DNA of 64,000 nt from Brucellaceae bacterium (GCA_020637775.1 JACKJV010000011.1:1-64000); one strand, 5' to 3'. Numbered from the stretch's first letter, positions 54,864 to 64,000 are shown. Notes: generated by a model not told the origin, from the letters alone. Program-made: numbers and translations.

Positions 54864-54888
54864 GGCCGGCAGCAGTGCCGGCCTTTTT
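54864..54888 (+). terminator. rho-independent terminator after the third oxygenase
   Basis: Perfect stem GGCCGGC / GCCGGCC with loop AGCAGT and a TTTTT run, 25 bases after the stop. The following 54889-55162 region is AT-rich and carries the next sigma-54 promoter. Confidence 0.85.
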
Positions 54889-55064
54889 CTGTATGCAATC
54901 GCATTACAAATGCTTAAAGAAGCGCCACTGTGAAATATCTGCTTAAAAAGAAATCAATGATCTGAATGTGACGAGCGGCCGCTGGCTGATCCCGTTCGGC
55001 CTGCATAATCCACAAGCTATTGATATTATATTCTTTTATATTGTCATGGTGTTCGCTTCAAGGT

Positions 55065-55081
55065 CTGGCATGGCGCTTGCT
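55065..55081 (+). promoter_or_regulatory. sigma-54 promoter upstream of the BMP-type operon
   Basis: CTGGCATGGCGCTTGCT matches the sigma-54 consensus at all but one position (T for C after TGGCA), with exact GG-N10-GC spacing. The upstream 150 bases are strongly AT-rich and include the palindrome GCATT-ACA-AATGC (54901-54913), fitting enhancer and IHF-type sites, though none is identified with certainty. Confidence 0.7.
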
Positions 55082-55162
55082 ATTCCTGTGGCAGCGATGG
55101 CGCCATGCCGGTCCATCACGCCGAGAAGCCACAGACAAGCGAACGAACCAGGAGCTGGATCA

Positions 55163-56278
55163 ATGTCTCATCAAGGAATCTCCCGCCGCTCATTGCTCAA
55201 GACCGGGCTGGCGGGTTTGGCCACGACGGCCTTGCCACTGGGCGCCATCGCGCCGGCGCGTGCAGCCGGCGATGTCGTGCTGGGCGCGGTCTATGTCGGG
55301 CCGCGCGACGATTTCGGATGGAACCAGGCCCATGCGGTGGCCATGGAAATCCTCAAGTCGGTGCCGAATGTCACGGTGATCGAGGAAGAGAACGTGCCGG
55401 AAACCGATGCCGTGGCCAAGTCCATGGAATCCATGATCAACCTTGATGGCGCCAACCTCATCCTCGCCACGTCGTTCGGCTATTACAAGCCGTTCGTCAC
55501 CGATCTTGCCGCGAAGTATCCGGACGTCCAGTTCCGCCATGCCGCGCCGCTGTGGAACAAGGACACCGACCCGGCCAATGCGGGCAGCTATTTCTGCTAT
55601 CTCAACCAGGCGCATTACGTGAACGGTGTCGCCGCCGGCCTGTCGTCCGCCACCGGCAAGATCGGCTTCGTCGCGGCCAAGCCGATCCCGACCGTTCTGT
55701 CCAACATCAATTCGGTGCTGCTGGGCGCCCGCTCGGTGAACCCGAATGCCACGGTCCAGGTGATCTTCACCGGCGACTGGTCGCTGCCGGTTCGCGAGGC
55801 GGAGGCCGCAAATGCGCTGGTGGACGCGGGCTGCGACGTGCTCACCTGCCATGTCGACGGGCCGAAGGTGGTGATCGAAACGGCGGAAGGGCGCGGCGTG
55901 AAATCCTGCGGCCACAATGCCTCGCAGGCGCCGCTGGCACCCAAGGGCTTCATCACGGGTGCGGAATACAAGTGGGAAACCATCTACAGGATGTATGCCG
56001 ACATGCTTTCCAGCGGCGAGGCGCTGCCCAACGTCGTGGTCGGTGGCTATGACAATGACATGGTGCAGAACACGCCGTTTGGCGCGGGCGCGACACCGGA
56101 AGCCGTCAAGGCGGCGGAAGCCGCGATCGCCGGTCTGAAGGAAAAGAAGCCGATCTATGCCGGCATGCTGAAGGACAACAAGGGCAATGTCGTCATCGAC
56201 AAGGATTACGACAATTACGACCCGTATCTCGACGGCATGGATTACCTGCTGGAGGGCGTGATCGGCTCGATCACCTGA
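55163..56278 (+). CDS. BMP-family ABC transporter substrate-binding protein (nucleoside/base importer)
   Basis: The 371-residue periplasmic binding protein of the Bmp/PnrA group usually binds purine nucleosides or bases. A twin-arginine signal (SRRSLLK) precedes the mature domain. GAVYVGPRDDFGWNQAHAVAM is the ligand-entry segment; the aromatic-rich FGYYKPFVTDLAAKYPDVQF and GSYFCYLNQAHYVNGVAAGL follow. AGGAGCTGG precedes ATG 55163. It is the first gene of a long operon running to the GntR gene. Confidence 0.92.
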   Translation: MSHQGISRRSLLKTGLAGLATTALPLGAIAPARAAGDVVLGAVYVGPRDDFGWNQAHAVAMEILKSVPNVTVIEEENVPETDAVAKSMESMINLDGANLILATSFGYYKPFVTDLAAKYPDVQFRHAAPLWNKDTDPANAGSYFCYLNQAHYVNGVAAGLSSATGKIGFVAAKPIPTVLSNINSVLLGARSVNPNATVQVIFTGDWSLPVREAEAANALVDAGCDVLTCHVDGPKVVIETAEGRGVKSCGHNASQAPLAPKGFITGAEYKWETIYRMYADMLSSGEALPNVVVGGYDNDMVQNTPFGAGATPEAVKAAEAAIAGLKEKKPIYAGMLKDNKGNVVIDKDYDNYDPYLDGMDYLLEGVIGSIT

Positions 56279-56360
56279 TCCTCCCGCGCCGGCAGCCCGT
56301 GACCAACGCCCCCGGTGTGGCTGCCGGCACTCCTTTCCTCCTTCTGACAGAAGCCTGGAC

Positions 56361-57467
56361 ATGGCAGCCACAGACATTTCCCCGACGCGTCCTTTCCAGC
56401 CCTCGGCCCGCCTGCTGGGCGCGGCCGAAAAGGTCGTCATTCCGCTTGGCGCGCTGATCGCCTCGGCGGTCGTGTTCTCGCTCTTCCTTCTGCTGCTGGG
56501 CAAGAGTCCGGTGGAGTTCTTCCAGCTTGTCTGGCGCGGCGGGTTCGGCACGTCCTTCTCCTTCCAGAACACGTTGCAGCGCTCCGCGCCGCTGATCCTG
56601 ACCGGGCTTGCCTTCGCCATACCGGCGCAGATCGGGCTGACCATGATCGGCGCGGAAGGCGCGCTGGTGCTGGGTGGCTTCGCCGCGGCGGCCATCGCCA
56701 TTCCGCTGGTCTCTTCCGGCGTGCCTGTGGCCATCACGCTCGTGCTGATGGCCGCGCTGGCCATGGCGGCGGGGGCCGGATGGAACGCGATCGCCGGCTG
56801 GCTTCGCCATGCGCGCGGCGTCAACGAAACGATCTCGACACTGCTTTTGACCTATATCGCCATCGCCATCATGAATTTCTTCGTGGAAGGCGTGTTGCGC
56901 GACCCTGCCTCGCAGAACAAGCCCTCGACCATGCCCATCGGCAAGGACTACATGGTCGGCGCCATCCCCGGCACCGACGTGCATTGGGGGCTGGTGGCCG
57001 GCATCGTGCTGGCGGTGCTGCTCTATCTCCTGATGGCGCGCACGACCTTCGGCTTCGCAGCGCGGGTGACGGGCGGCAATCCGCGCGCCGCGCTCGCCCA
57101 GGGCCTGCCGGTCGGCAAGCTGATCGTAGCCTGTTCGGCCATTGCCGGCGCGGCGGCGGGGCTGGCCGGTTTCTACGAGGTCGCTGCCATTCACGGCCAG
57201 GCGAATGCCTCGCTGGTGGCCGGCTACGGCTTTACCGGCATTCTCGTTTCCTTCGTCGCGCGGCACAACCCGCTGGTCATCGTGCCGGTCGCCATCATGT
57301 TCGGCGCCATCGAGGCATCGGGCGGGCTGATCCAGCGGCGCATGGACATGCCGGACGCCACGGCTCTGGTGTTGCAGGGCATCATCTTCGTGGTCCTGCT
57401 GGCCAGCGAGACGCTGCATGGCCGCTTCGCCATCTTCAAACCGACAATTGCGAGTGACCGGACATGA
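56361..57467 (+). CDS. ABC transporter permease (BMP-type importer, subunit 1)
   Basis: The 368-residue BPD_transp_2-type permease (NupP/YufP-like) has about ten helices. TMIGAEGALVLGGFAAAAIA and NETISTLLLTYIAIAIMNFF are family landmarks. The stop overlaps the start of the second permease by four bases. It forms the nucleoside-type importer with the following permease and the ATPase at 60130. Confidence 0.92.
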   Translation: MAATDISPTRPFQPSARLLGAAEKVVIPLGALIASAVVFSLFLLLLGKSPVEFFQLVWRGGFGTSFSFQNTLQRSAPLILTGLAFAIPAQIGLTMIGAEGALVLGGFAAAAIAIPLVSSGVPVAITLVLMAALAMAAGAGWNAIAGWLRHARGVNETISTLLLTYIAIAIMNFFVEGVLRDPASQNKPSTMPIGKDYMVGAIPGTDVHWGLVAGIVLAVLLYLLMARTTFGFAARVTGGNPRAALAQGLPVGKLIVACSAIAGAAAGLAGFYEVAAIHGQANASLVAGYGFTGILVSFVARHNPLVIVPVAIMFGAIEASGGLIQRRMDMPDATALVLQGIIFVVLLASETLHGRFAIFKPTIASDRT

Positions 57468-58384
57468 GCGAGGACGCGCTTGCCACCATCCTGATCGCCA
57501 TGCTGGGCGGCGCCATCCGGGTTTCGACGCCGTTCATGTTCGTGGCGCTGGGCGAAACGCTGACGGAGAAGTCGGGGCGCATCAACCTGGGGCTGGAGGG
57601 CACGCTCGTACTTGGCGCCATGGTCGCCTATGCGCTGTCCTACCAGACCGGATCGCCCTGGCTGGGCGTACTGGCGGCCGGAGTGTCGGGCATTTTCCTG
57701 GGCATCATGCATGGCGCCATCTGCAGCCTGCCACGGGTCAATGACATTGCCGTCGGCATTGCCATGATGAGTTTCGGCACCGGCGTCGCCTTCTTTTTCG
57801 GCAAACCGTATATCCAGCCTTCGGCGCCGCGCCTGGAGGCCCTGCCGCTGGGCGGCTGGTCATCGAACCCGGCGCTGGAAAAGGCGCTGGAGATCAACCC
57901 GCTGTTCTTCATCGGCATCGGTGTGGCGGTCGCCATGTGGTGGGCGCTGGGCAATACCCGCTGGGGGCTGATCCTGCGCATGACCGGCGACAGCGAACCG
58001 GCGGCGCGCGCCATGGGCGTCAACCCGGTCGCGGTGCGGGTGATGGCGACCGGACTTGGCGGCTTCCTGGCCGGAGCGGGCGGGGCCTTCCTGTCGCTGT
58101 CCTATCCCGGTTCGTGGAACGAGGGCCTGTCATCGGGCCAGGGGCTGATGGCGGTGGCGCTGGTCATCTTCGCGCGCTGGAACCCGATCCGCTGCATTCT
58201 CGCCGCGCTGCTGTTCGGGGCGGCGGGCGCCATCGGTCCGGCCCTTCAGTCGGTGGGCATCAGCCAGGGCTACTACTTCTTCAACGCCGCTCCCTACATC
58301 CTCACCCTTTTCATCATGATCGCCACGGCGCGTTCCAACGCGGCGGCGCGGGCCGCGCCGGGCGAATTGTCCATCGTCAAATAG
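57464..58384 (+). CDS. ABC transporter permease (BMP-type importer, subunit 2)
   Basis: The 306-residue NupQ/YufQ-like permease contains GETLTEKSGRINLGLEGTL, characteristic of this group, and VNDIAVGIAMMSFGTGVAFF. An ATGA overlap with the first permease shows translational coupling. The formamidase gene follows after 10 bases instead of the ATPase, so enzyme genes are inserted within the transporter set. Confidence 0.92.
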   Translation: MSEDALATILIAMLGGAIRVSTPFMFVALGETLTEKSGRINLGLEGTLVLGAMVAYALSYQTGSPWLGVLAAGVSGIFLGIMHGAICSLPRVNDIAVGIAMMSFGTGVAFFFGKPYIQPSAPRLEALPLGGWSSNPALEKALEINPLFFIGIGVAVAMWWALGNTRWGLILRMTGDSEPAARAMGVNPVAVRVMATGLGGFLAGAGGAFLSLSYPGSWNEGLSSGQGLMAVALVIFARWNPIRCILAALLFGAAGAIGPALQSVGISQGYYFFNAAPYILTLFIMIATARSNAAARAAPGELSIVK

Positions 58385-58394
58385 GAGGCAAGCC

Positions 58395-59411
58395 ATGAGT
58401 GCGCTCGGCGGACTGAACAAGACACCCAACGGCGTGGTGATCGGGCTGGTGCAATTGCAGCTTCCCGTCGTCGAGACGCCGGCGGATCTGAAGGCGCAGA
58501 CCGACAGGATCGTTGCCATGGTCGCCAAGGCGCGGCGCAACATGGGCACGATGGACCTCGTGGTCTTTCCCGAATACGCTCTGCACGGCCTGTCCATGGA
58601 TACCAATCCCGACATCATGTGCGCGCTGGACGGGCCGGAAGTGGCGGCCTTCAAGCAGGCCTGCAAGGACAATGCGATCTGGGGCTGTTTCTCCATCATG
58701 GAGTACAATCCGGACGGCAATCCGTACAATTCCGGTCTCGTGATCGACGACCAGGGAGACTTGACGCTCTATTACCGCAAGCTCCATCCCTGGGTGCCGG
58801 TGGAGCCGTGGGAGCCGGGCGATCTGGGCATTCCGGTCATCGACGGGCCGAAGGGGGCGAAGCTCGCCCTCATCATCTGCCATGACGGCATGTTCCCGGA
58901 GATGGCGCGCGAATGCGCCTACAAGGGTGCCGAGATCATGTTGCGCACGGCCGGCTATACCGCGCCGATCCGCGAGTCGTGGCGGTTCACCAACCAGGCC
59001 AATGCCTTCCAGAACCTGATGGTCACGGCCAATGTCTGCATGTGCGGTTCGGACGGCACGTTCGATTCCATGGGCGAGGGGATGATCGTCAATTTCGACG
59101 GCACAGTCATCGCACATGGCACGACGGGGCGGGCCGACGAGATCATCACGGCGGAGGTGCGCCCGGACCTGGTGCGCGAGGCACGCAAGCACTGGGGCGT
59201 GGAAAACAACATCTACCAGCTCGGCCATCGCGGCTACACGGCCGTGCTCGGCGGGGCACAGGACTGCCCCTACACGTTCATGCAGGACATGGTGGCGGGC
59301 CGCTACCGGCTGCCCTGGGAAGACGAGGTCGTGGTCACCGACGGGACGCCGAGCGGATTTGCGCGCCCGACACGCAAATATGGCCAAAGCGCGAAACAGG
59401 CGGCGGAGTAA
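58395..59411 (+). CDS. amiF: formamidase (nitrilase superfamily, AmiF type)
   Basis: Hydrolyses formamide to formate and ammonia. The 338 residues closely resemble H. pylori AmiF. The N terminus [30 protein letters not shown] (catalytic Glu), YYRKLHPW (catalytic Lys) and [14 protein letters not shown] (catalytic Cys in ICHDG) give the Glu-Lys-Cys triad. [16 protein letters not shown] is a formamidase-specific motif. GGAGG lies before the ATG. Formamide or an N-formyl compound released from ring opening is a plausible in-pathway substrate. Confidence 0.93.
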   Translation: MSALGGLNKTPNGVVIGLVQLQLPVVETPADLKAQTDRIVAMVAKARRNMGTMDLVVFPEYALHGLSMDTNPDIMCALDGPEVAAFKQACKDNAIWGCFSIMEYNPDGNPYNSGLVIDDQGDLTLYYRKLHPWVPVEPWEPGDLGIPVIDGPKGAKLALIICHDGMFPEMARECAYKGAEIMLRTAGYTAPIRESWRFTNQANAFQNLMVTANVCMCGSDGTFDSMGEGMIVNFDGTVIAHGTTGRADEIITAEVRPDLVREARKHWGVENNIYQLGHRGYTAVLGGAQDCPYTFMQDMVAGRYRLPWEDEVVVTDGTPSGFARPTRKYGQSAKQAAE

Positions 59412-59416
59412 ACCCC

Positions 59417-60130
59417 ATGGATGCCATCGTTGAGACGGAAGCGAAGCCCGGCCCGGTCAAGGCCGATCCCTATGGCTGGCCCTATGACGGCGATCTCAGG
59501 CCGGAAAACACCGCGCTTGTCATCATCGACATGCAGACCGATTTCTGCGGCAAGGGCGGCTATGTCGATGCCATGGGCTATGACCTGTCGCTGACGCGCG
59601 CGCCGATCGAGCCGATCCGGCGCGTGCTGGCGGCGATGCGGGCCAAGGGCTTCACCATCATCCACACCCGCGAAGGGCACCGGCCGGACCTTTCCGACCT
59701 GCCGGCCAACAAGCGCTGGCGCTCGCGGCGCATCGGCGCGGGCATCGGCGACCCCGGGCCCTGCGGCAAGATCCTGGTACGCGGCGAGCCGGGCTGGGAG
59801 ATCATCCCGGAACTGGCGCCGCAAGCCGGCGAGCCGGTCATCGACAAGCCGGGCAAGGGCTCGTTCTGCGCCACGGACCTGGAAATGCTGCTGCGGACGC
59901 GCGGCATCCGCAACATCGTGCTCACCGGCATCACCACCGATGTCTGCGTTCACACCACCATGCGCGAGGCCAATGACCGTGGCTTCGAATGCCTGCTGCT
60001 GGAGGATTGTTGCGGCGCCACCAAGCTCGAAAACCACCTGGCCGCCATCGACATGGTGAAGATGCAGGGCGGCGTGTTCGGCGCGGTTGCCACCAGCGCG
60101 GACCTGCTGGACGTATTGGAGGCCTTGTGA
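59417..60130 (+). CDS. isochorismatase-fold amidohydrolase (RutB/biuret-hydrolase-like), copy 1
   Basis: The 237-residue cysteine hydrolase has triad D38 (IIDMQTDF), K144 (IDKPGKGSF) and C177 (TTDVCVHTT). Such enzymes hydrolyse ureido- or biuret-type amides, N-carbamoyl compounds or ureidoacrylate. [13 protein letters not shown] matches the biuret/ureidoacrylate-hydrolase subgroup. It follows the formamidase by five bases and shares one base with the ATPase start. A second related hydrolase lies two genes downstream. Confidence 0.92.
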   Translation: MDAIVETEAKPGPVKADPYGWPYDGDLRPENTALVIIDMQTDFCGKGGYVDAMGYDLSLTRAPIEPIRRVLAAMRAKGFTIIHTREGHRPDLSDLPANKRWRSRRIGAGIGDPGPCGKILVRGEPGWEIIPELAPQAGEPVIDKPGKGSFCATDLEMLLRTRGIRNIVLTGITTDVCVHTTMREANDRGFECLLLEDCCGATKLENHLAAIDMVKMQGGVFGAVATSADLLDVLEAL

Positions 60131-61695
60131 TGGATGCGCAGGTGGCTCCCGTATCCGCCGGCGCGGCGACAGGTGCCGCGCCGGCTAAGCGCGGTTTCGG
60201 CCTGGAAACCGTCGGCATGACCAAGGTGTTCGGATCCCTGACCGCTCTGGACGATGTCTCGATCCGCATCGAGCCGGGGGAATTTCACGCGCTTCTTGGC
60301 GAGAACGGCGCGGGCAAGTCCACGCTCGTCAAGTGCATCATGGGCTTCTACCAGCCGACGCGCGGGCAATTGCTGGTCAACGGGCAGGAGACGGTGATCC
60401 GCTCGCCCCATGACGCGCGCGCCAGTGGCATCGGCATGGTCTACCAGCATTTCACGCTCGTGCCCTGCCTGACGGCTGCGGAAAACATGGTGATCTCGCG
60501 GGCCGACGTTCCCGCCATCATCGACTGGACGAAGGAGCGGCAGGCGCTGGACGCCTTCATGGAGCGCATGCCGTTCCGCGTGCCGCTGGACGAGCCGGTG
60601 TCCGGACTGTCGGCGGGCGAGAAGCAGAAGCTGGAAATCCTCAAGCAGCTCTATCTCGACCAGCATTTCCTGATCCTGGACGAGCCGACATCGGTGCTGA
60701 CGCCGGGCGAGGCCGACGAGGTGCTGGGCCTGCTGCACGACATGGCGCGCGCCGGCGACATCACGGTGCTGATGATCACGCACAAGTTCCGCGAGGTGAA
60801 TGCCTTTGCAGACCGGTTCTCGGTGCTGCGGCGCGGTGCCTATGTGGGCGGCGGCACGGTGGGCGAGGTTTCCACGGACGAGATGTCGCGGATGATGATC
60901 GGCGAGACCGAGATCCGCAAGAGCGCGGCGCGGGTGGCCGATGTGCAGAGCGGCACGCTGCTGGAACTGGCCGGCCTGTTCGTCGACGACAACGAGGGAC
61001 TGCCGGCGGTGGAGGCGGTCAGCCTGAAAATCCGCGGTGGCGAGATTCTCGGTATCGCGGGTGTTTCAGGCAATGGGCAATCGGAACTGGTGGAAGGCAT
61101 TTCCGGCCAGCGGCCGCTGAAGGACGGGCGTATCTTCATCAATGGCAAGCCGTTCGAATCGCGGCGTGCCGATTTCGACCGGTTCAAGGTGTTCGGCCTG
61201 CCGGAAGAGCCGTTGCGCAACGCCGCCGTGCGGCGCATGAGCGTGGCCGAGAACATCGCCTTCCGTTCCTTCGACAAGCCGCCGCTGGCCAGCCTCGGAT
61301 GGTGGCTGAAGCCCCATGCCATGCGCGACAAGGCCGCCGGACTGATCGCGCGCTACCGGGTCAAGACGCCGTCGCCGGAAACGCCGATCGAGAACCTGTC
61401 GGGCGGCAATGTGCAACGGGCCGTGCTGGCGCGGGAACTGTCGGGCGATGTCGAGGTGCTGATCGTCGCCAATCCGTGTTTCGGGCTCGATTTCGCCTCG
61501 GTCGCCGAAATTCGCGCCCAGATCATCGACCAGCGCAACCGGGGCGCGGCAGTCCTGCTGGTCTCCGAGGATCTCGACGAGATCCTGGAACTGTCAGACC
61601 GGGTGGCGGTGATGTCGGAGGGGCGGATCACCCACGTCGCGCCCATCGGCGAGACCGACCGCAACACCATTGGCGCGCACATGGCGGGGCATTGA
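60130..61695 (+). CDS. ABC transporter ATP-binding protein, two-domain BMP-type importer
   Basis: The 521-residue NupO/YufO-like ATPase has a complete first cassette: GENGAGKST Walker [13 protein letters not shown] signature, [11 protein letters not shown]alker B. The second cassette is degenerate: [11 protein letters not shown] replaces Walker A and [15 protein letters not shown] is the signature. That asymmetry is normal for the RbsA/Nup subgroup. The start overlaps the previous stop by one base. It energises the two permeases at 56361-58384. Confidence 0.93.
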   Translation: MDAQVAPVSAGAATGAAPAKRGFGLETVGMTKVFGSLTALDDVSIRIEPGEFHALLGENGAGKSTLVKCIMGFYQPTRGQLLVNGQETVIRSPHDARASGIGMVYQHFTLVPCLTAAENMVISRADVPAIIDWTKERQALDAFMERMPFRVPLDEPVSGLSAGEKQKLEILKQLYLDQHFLILDEPTSVLTPGEADEVLGLLHDMARAGDITVLMITHKFREVNAFADRFSVLRRGAYVGGGTVGEVSTDEMSRMMIGETEIRKSAARVADVQSGTLLELAGLFVDDNEGLPAVEAVSLKIRGGEILGIAGVSGNGQSELVEGISGQRPLKDGRIFINGKPFESRRADFDRFKVFGLPEEPLRNAAVRRMSVAENIAFRSFDKPPLASLGWWLKPHAMRDKAAGLIARYRVKTPSPETPIENLSGGNVQRAVLARELSGDVEVLIVANPCFGLDFASVAEIRAQIIDQRNRGAAVLLVSEDLDEILELSDRVAVMSEGRITHVAPIGETDRNTIGAHMAGH

Positions 61696-61696
61696 G

Positions 61697-62377
61697 ATGA
61701 TCGCAGTCAGGGCGGACCCCTATGATTATTCTTTCGATCCCGCGCATGTGGCGCTGGTGGTCATCGACATGCAGCGCGATTTCATCGAGCCGGGGGGCTT
61801 CGGCGAAGCGCTCGGCAATGACGTGTCGCGCCTGTCGGCCATCATTCCCGCCACGGCGCGGCTGATCGGGCTGTTCCGGGCAAAGGGCTGGCCGGTGATC
61901 CACACGCGCGAAGCCCACCGGCCCGACCTTTCCGATTGCCCGCCCTCCAAGATCGCGCGCGGCGATGCGCCGGTGAAGATCGGCGAGGAAGGTCCGATGG
62001 GCCGGCTGCTGGTCGCCGGTGAACCCGGCAATGCGATCGTTGCCGACCTTGCGCCGCTTGCCGGCGAACTGGCGATCGACAAGCCGGGCAAGGGCATGTT
62101 CTGGGCGACCGGCCTGCACGAGACGCTTCAGGCTAGGGGCATCACGCATCTGGTCCTTGCGGGCGTGACGACCGAGGTCTGCGTGCAGACATCGATGCGC
62201 GAGGCCAATGACCGGGGCTATGAGTGCCTGCTGATCAGCGATGCCACGGAAAGCTATTTCCCGGCGTTCAAGGCGGCAGCGATCGCCATGATCACGGCAC
62301 AGGGCGGGATTGTGGGCTGGGTGGCGGCCCTTGAAGACCTCGAAGACGCATTGACAAAAGGAATGGCGAATGAGTGA
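61697..62377 (+). CDS. isochorismatase-fold amidohydrolase, copy 2
   Basis: The 226-residue paralogue of the hydrolase at 59417 has triad D24 (VIDMQRDF), K129 (IDKPGKGMF) and C162 (TTEVCVQTS). It keeps [11 protein letters not shown]. Differences around the active-site loop ([21 protein letters not shown]) suggest a different substrate within the same pathway. The start lies one base after the ATPase stop region, and its stop overlaps the next gene by 8 bases. Confidence 0.91.
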   Translation: MIAVRADPYDYSFDPAHVALVVIDMQRDFIEPGGFGEALGNDVSRLSAIIPATARLIGLFRAKGWPVIHTREAHRPDLSDCPPSKIARGDAPVKIGEEGPMGRLLVAGEPGNAIVADLAPLAGELAIDKPGKGMFWATGLHETLQARGITHLVLAGVTTEVCVQTSMREANDRGYECLLISDATESYFPAFKAAAIAMITAQGGIVGWVAALEDLEDALTKGMANE

Positions 62378-63140
62378 GAAGACGGGCCGCTGGGCCGGGC
62401 GCAACAGCGACAAGGATGCCGTGCGCGGCGCGGTATGGGACGCGCTGGAAGACGGCGGCATGGCCATGGGTCCGACCTGGAGCCACATTCCCAATTTCAT
62501 CGGTGCCGACATGGCAGCCTGGCGGCTGGCGCAGACGGAGGCATGGAAACGCGCGAAGGTGGTGAAATGCAATCCCGATCCGCCGCAGATCCCCATCCGG
62601 CTGCGCGCGCTCTACGAGGGCAAGATGCTCTATGCGCCGGTGCCTTACCTGACCAGGGAGTTTCCCTATCTGCGCATCGACCCGGCCAGGCTGAAGGAAA
62701 AGGGCGTTTCCTTCGAACTGGCGGCCACGTCCGAAGGCTACATGATGCATGGAGAGCGGATCGGCTTCGAGGATGTCGCGCCGATCGACTTCGCCGTCGT
62801 CGGCTCGGTGGCGGTCAGCCGCTCGGGCGGACGCACCGGCAAGGGGGCAGGGTTCGCGGACTTGGAAACCGGCATCTTCCGCGAACTGGGGATCATCGGG
62901 TCGCAGACGCCGATGGCGACCACGGTGCATTCCTCGCAACTGGTGCCCGATGAGAAAGTGTTCATGATGGCCCATGACAGCCCGCTCGACTTCGTGGCCA
63001 CGGAAGCCGAACTGATCGTGACCGGCAATGACGCGCCTCGGCCTTCCGGCGTGGCCTGGGATTTCGTGCAGGAGGACCAGTTCGAGCAGATCCCCTTCCT
63101 GCGCGCGCTGCGCGAACGCATGGAGGCGCGGCAGGCATGA
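62370..63140 (+). CDS. 5-formyltetrahydrofolate cyclo-ligase-like protein (MTHFS/MTHFSD family)
   Basis: The 256-residue protein has the 5-FTHF cyclo-ligase fold pattern. [32 protein letters not shown] corresponds to the phosphate/folate loop seen in MTHFS and human MTHFSD as GKGxGxADLE. Canonical MTHFS has GYGGGYYD here, so it may be a divergent enzyme with another carboxylate substrate. The N-terminal half contains [18 protein letters not shown]. The start overlaps the hydrolase stop by 8 bases. Position beside a formamidase suggests one-carbon handling; not proven. Confidence 0.8.
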   Translation: MSEKTGRWAGRNSDKDAVRGAVWDALEDGGMAMGPTWSHIPNFIGADMAAWRLAQTEAWKRAKVVKCNPDPPQIPIRLRALYEGKMLYAPVPYLTREFPYLRIDPARLKEKGVSFELAATSEGYMMHGERIGFEDVAPIDFAVVGSVAVSRSGGRTGKGAGFADLETGIFRELGIIGSQTPMATTVHSSQLVPDEKVFMMAHDSPLDFVATEAELIVTGNDAPRPSGVAWDFVQEDQFEQIPFLRALRERMEARQA

Positions 63141-63520
63141 TCGTCAACGATCCGGCCACGCTGGCGGAAGTGACCACGGTCTTCCGGCGCTACGAGGCAG
63201 CCTTCATCGCCAATGACATGGCGGGAATGGACGCGCTGTTCTGGCAGGATGAGCGGGTGGTGCGCTACGGCATTGCGGAGCAGCAGCATGGTGCGGCGGA
63301 AGTTGCGGCCTTCCGCCGTACACAACCGTCCGATGACCTTGAACGCGATCTGGCGCGCACGGTCATCACCACCTTCGGGACGGATTTCGCCACCGCCTCG
63401 ACGCTGTTCTACCGCGCCAGTGCGCCGGGGCTTGTCGGGCGGCAGATGCAGACATGGGTGCGGATGGAAGACGGTTGGCGTGTCGTCGCCGCCCATGTCA
63501 GTATCATCGCCGAACCCTGA
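63137..63520 (+). CDS. AtzH/HpxZ-like SnoaL-fold protein (DUF3225)
   Basis: The 127-residue NTF2/SnoaL-fold protein belongs to the DUF3225 group that includes AtzH of cyanuric-acid degradation and HpxZ of oxalurate catabolism. FRRYEAAFIANDMAGMDALFW, DERVVRYGIAE and QMQTWVRMEDGWRVVAAHVSI are typical. Related proteins act next to amidase-type ring-opening enzymes in nitrogen heterocycle pathways. ATGA overlap with the cyclo-ligase-like gene. No amidase partner of the AtzE type is seen in the window. Confidence 0.85.
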   Translation: MIVNDPATLAEVTTVFRRYEAAFIANDMAGMDALFWQDERVVRYGIAEQQHGAAEVAAFRRTQPSDDLERDLARTVITTFGTDFATASTLFYRASAPGLVGRQMQTWVRMEDGWRVVAAHVSIIAEP

Positions 63521-63546
63521 CCGATTCCGCCAAGCGTGACACCCTC

Positions 63547-64000
63547 TTGAAGCGATCCGACAGCCGTACCTGCGCCGACCTGATCCGGCTGGAACTGGCC
63601 CGGCGCATCGTCGGCGGCCTCATTCCGCCCGGCACCTCACTGGATGAAGGCGGGCTGGCGGCCGAATTCGGCGTATCGCGCACACCGGTGCGTGAGGCGC
63701 TGCGCCAGCTCGCCTCCTCGGGCCTCGTTCGGCAGCGGGCGCATTGCAAGGCGCTGGTGACAAAGCCGGACGATGAGGAACTGCACGGCATGTTCGCGGT
63801 GATGGGGCATCTGGAAGCGCTGTGCGCACGGTTGTGCGCCGCCACCATGACGCCTGCGGAACGGCGGGCGCTGGAAGCGCTTCACCTGCGCATGGAGGCG
63901 ATGGTGCAGGCCGGAGACACGGCAGGCTACACATCCGCCAACGAGGAATTTCACGGTGCCATCTACCATGGCACGCGCAACGCCTATCTGGCGGAACTGA
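63547..64000 (+). CDS. GntR-family transcriptional regulator (FCD/FadR type), cut by the window end
   Basis: N-terminal winged helix-turn-helix: RLELARRIVGGLIPPGTSLDE, FGVSRTPVREALRQLASSGLV is the recognition element. The FCD ligand domain begins (DDEELHGMFAVMGHLEALCARLCA). The frame runs to the last base, so the C terminus is missing. The apparent start is TTG 63547; no ATG fits and no strong ribosome-binding site is seen. It closes the BMP operon by position and is a likely regulator of nucleobase uptake and degradation. Confidence 0.87.
   Translation, partial: MKRSDSRTCADLIRLELARRIVGGLIPPGTSLDEGGLAAEFGVSRTPVREALRQLASSGLVRQRAHCKALVTKPDDEELHGMFAVMGHLEALCARLCAATMTPAERRALEALHLRMEAMVQAGDTAGYTSANEEFHGAIYHGTRNAYLAEL

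Noticed and set aside
52298..54904. An 868-residue reverse-strand open frame opposite the 8-oxoguanine deaminase and third oxygenase genes
   Set aside because: GC-rich antisense shadow; composition is Arg/His-rich and the plus strand carries two intact catalytic enzymes.
55163..63520. Assignment of the BMP operon to the Rut (pyrimidine) or cyanurate/biuret pathway
   Set aside because: RutA, RutF, AtzD and AtzE-type genes are absent; only single family members are shared.
30559..64000. Search for a second copy of the tRNA-Glu 3' end as an attachment-site repeat
   Set aside because: None seen by eye within the window; CTCCCTTGG at 46903 is only a short chance match.

Overview
The window is high-GC chromosomal DNA from an alphaproteobacterium, most likely a member of the Hyphomicrobiales (Phyllobacteriaceae/Rhizobiaceae type). 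This rests on the gene order (ruvCAB, ybgC-tolQRAB-pal-cpoB-tilS-ftsH-glmM), a pair of Omp25/RopB-type barrels behind perfect TTAA-N7-TTAA CtrA boxes, a serC leader element, an alphaproteobacterial-class SerC, and an rpoH/RluA-family/DUF6476/tRNA-Glu block. The species cannot be fixed from the sequence alone.

Layout. 1-0.7 kb: a frameshifted TauE/SafE permease running off the left edge. 0.8-3 kb: ruvC-ruvA-ruvB. 3.1-6.6 kb: an L,D-transpeptidase, a small lipoprotein, a secreted protein and a GH5 glycosidase. 6.7-17.6 kb: the Tol-Pal envelope system followed by tilS, ftsH and glmM. 17.7-19.8 kb: two outer-membrane beta-barrel genes. 19.9-22.8 kb: serC-serA. 23-30.6 kb: housekeeping genes ending with tRNA-Glu(CTC).

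Downstream of tRNA-Glu the character changes from conserved core to accessory catabolism. 31.2-39.5 kb carries an IclR regulator, a KstD-like flavoprotein, an SDR, a TRAP transporter, an FkbM methyltransferase and a RidA protein. 39.6-43.8 kb is a giant autotransporter with three 155-residue passenger repeats.

43.9-64 kb is the most interesting part: a dense nucleobase (purine-type) catabolic region. It contains three isopenicillin-N-synthase-like 2-oxoglutarate/Fe(II) oxygenases, two TRZ/ATZ-type amidohydrolases (one closely resembling 8-oxoguanine deaminase) and a CMP/dCMP-deaminase-fold base deaminase. It also has two complete ABC importers (NMT1/THI5 type and BMP/nucleoside type), a formamidase, two isochorismatase-fold amidohydrolases, a 5-formyl-THF cyclo-ligase-like protein, an AtzH/HpxZ-like protein and a GntR regulator. 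Two short leaders match the NMT1 motif (xanthine-I riboswitch): one upstream of the NMT1 importer operon, the other directly upstream of a 2OG oxygenase gene. Three near-consensus sigma-54 promoters sit in front of transcription units here, and one places its start within a few bases of a riboswitch. Together these suggest a nitrogen-controlled, xanthine/urate-sensing pathway in which 2OG oxygenases may perform purine-ring oxidation. No xanthine dehydrogenase or uricase gene is present in the window.

All statements come from reading the sequence and from knowledge of the families; no database search was run.
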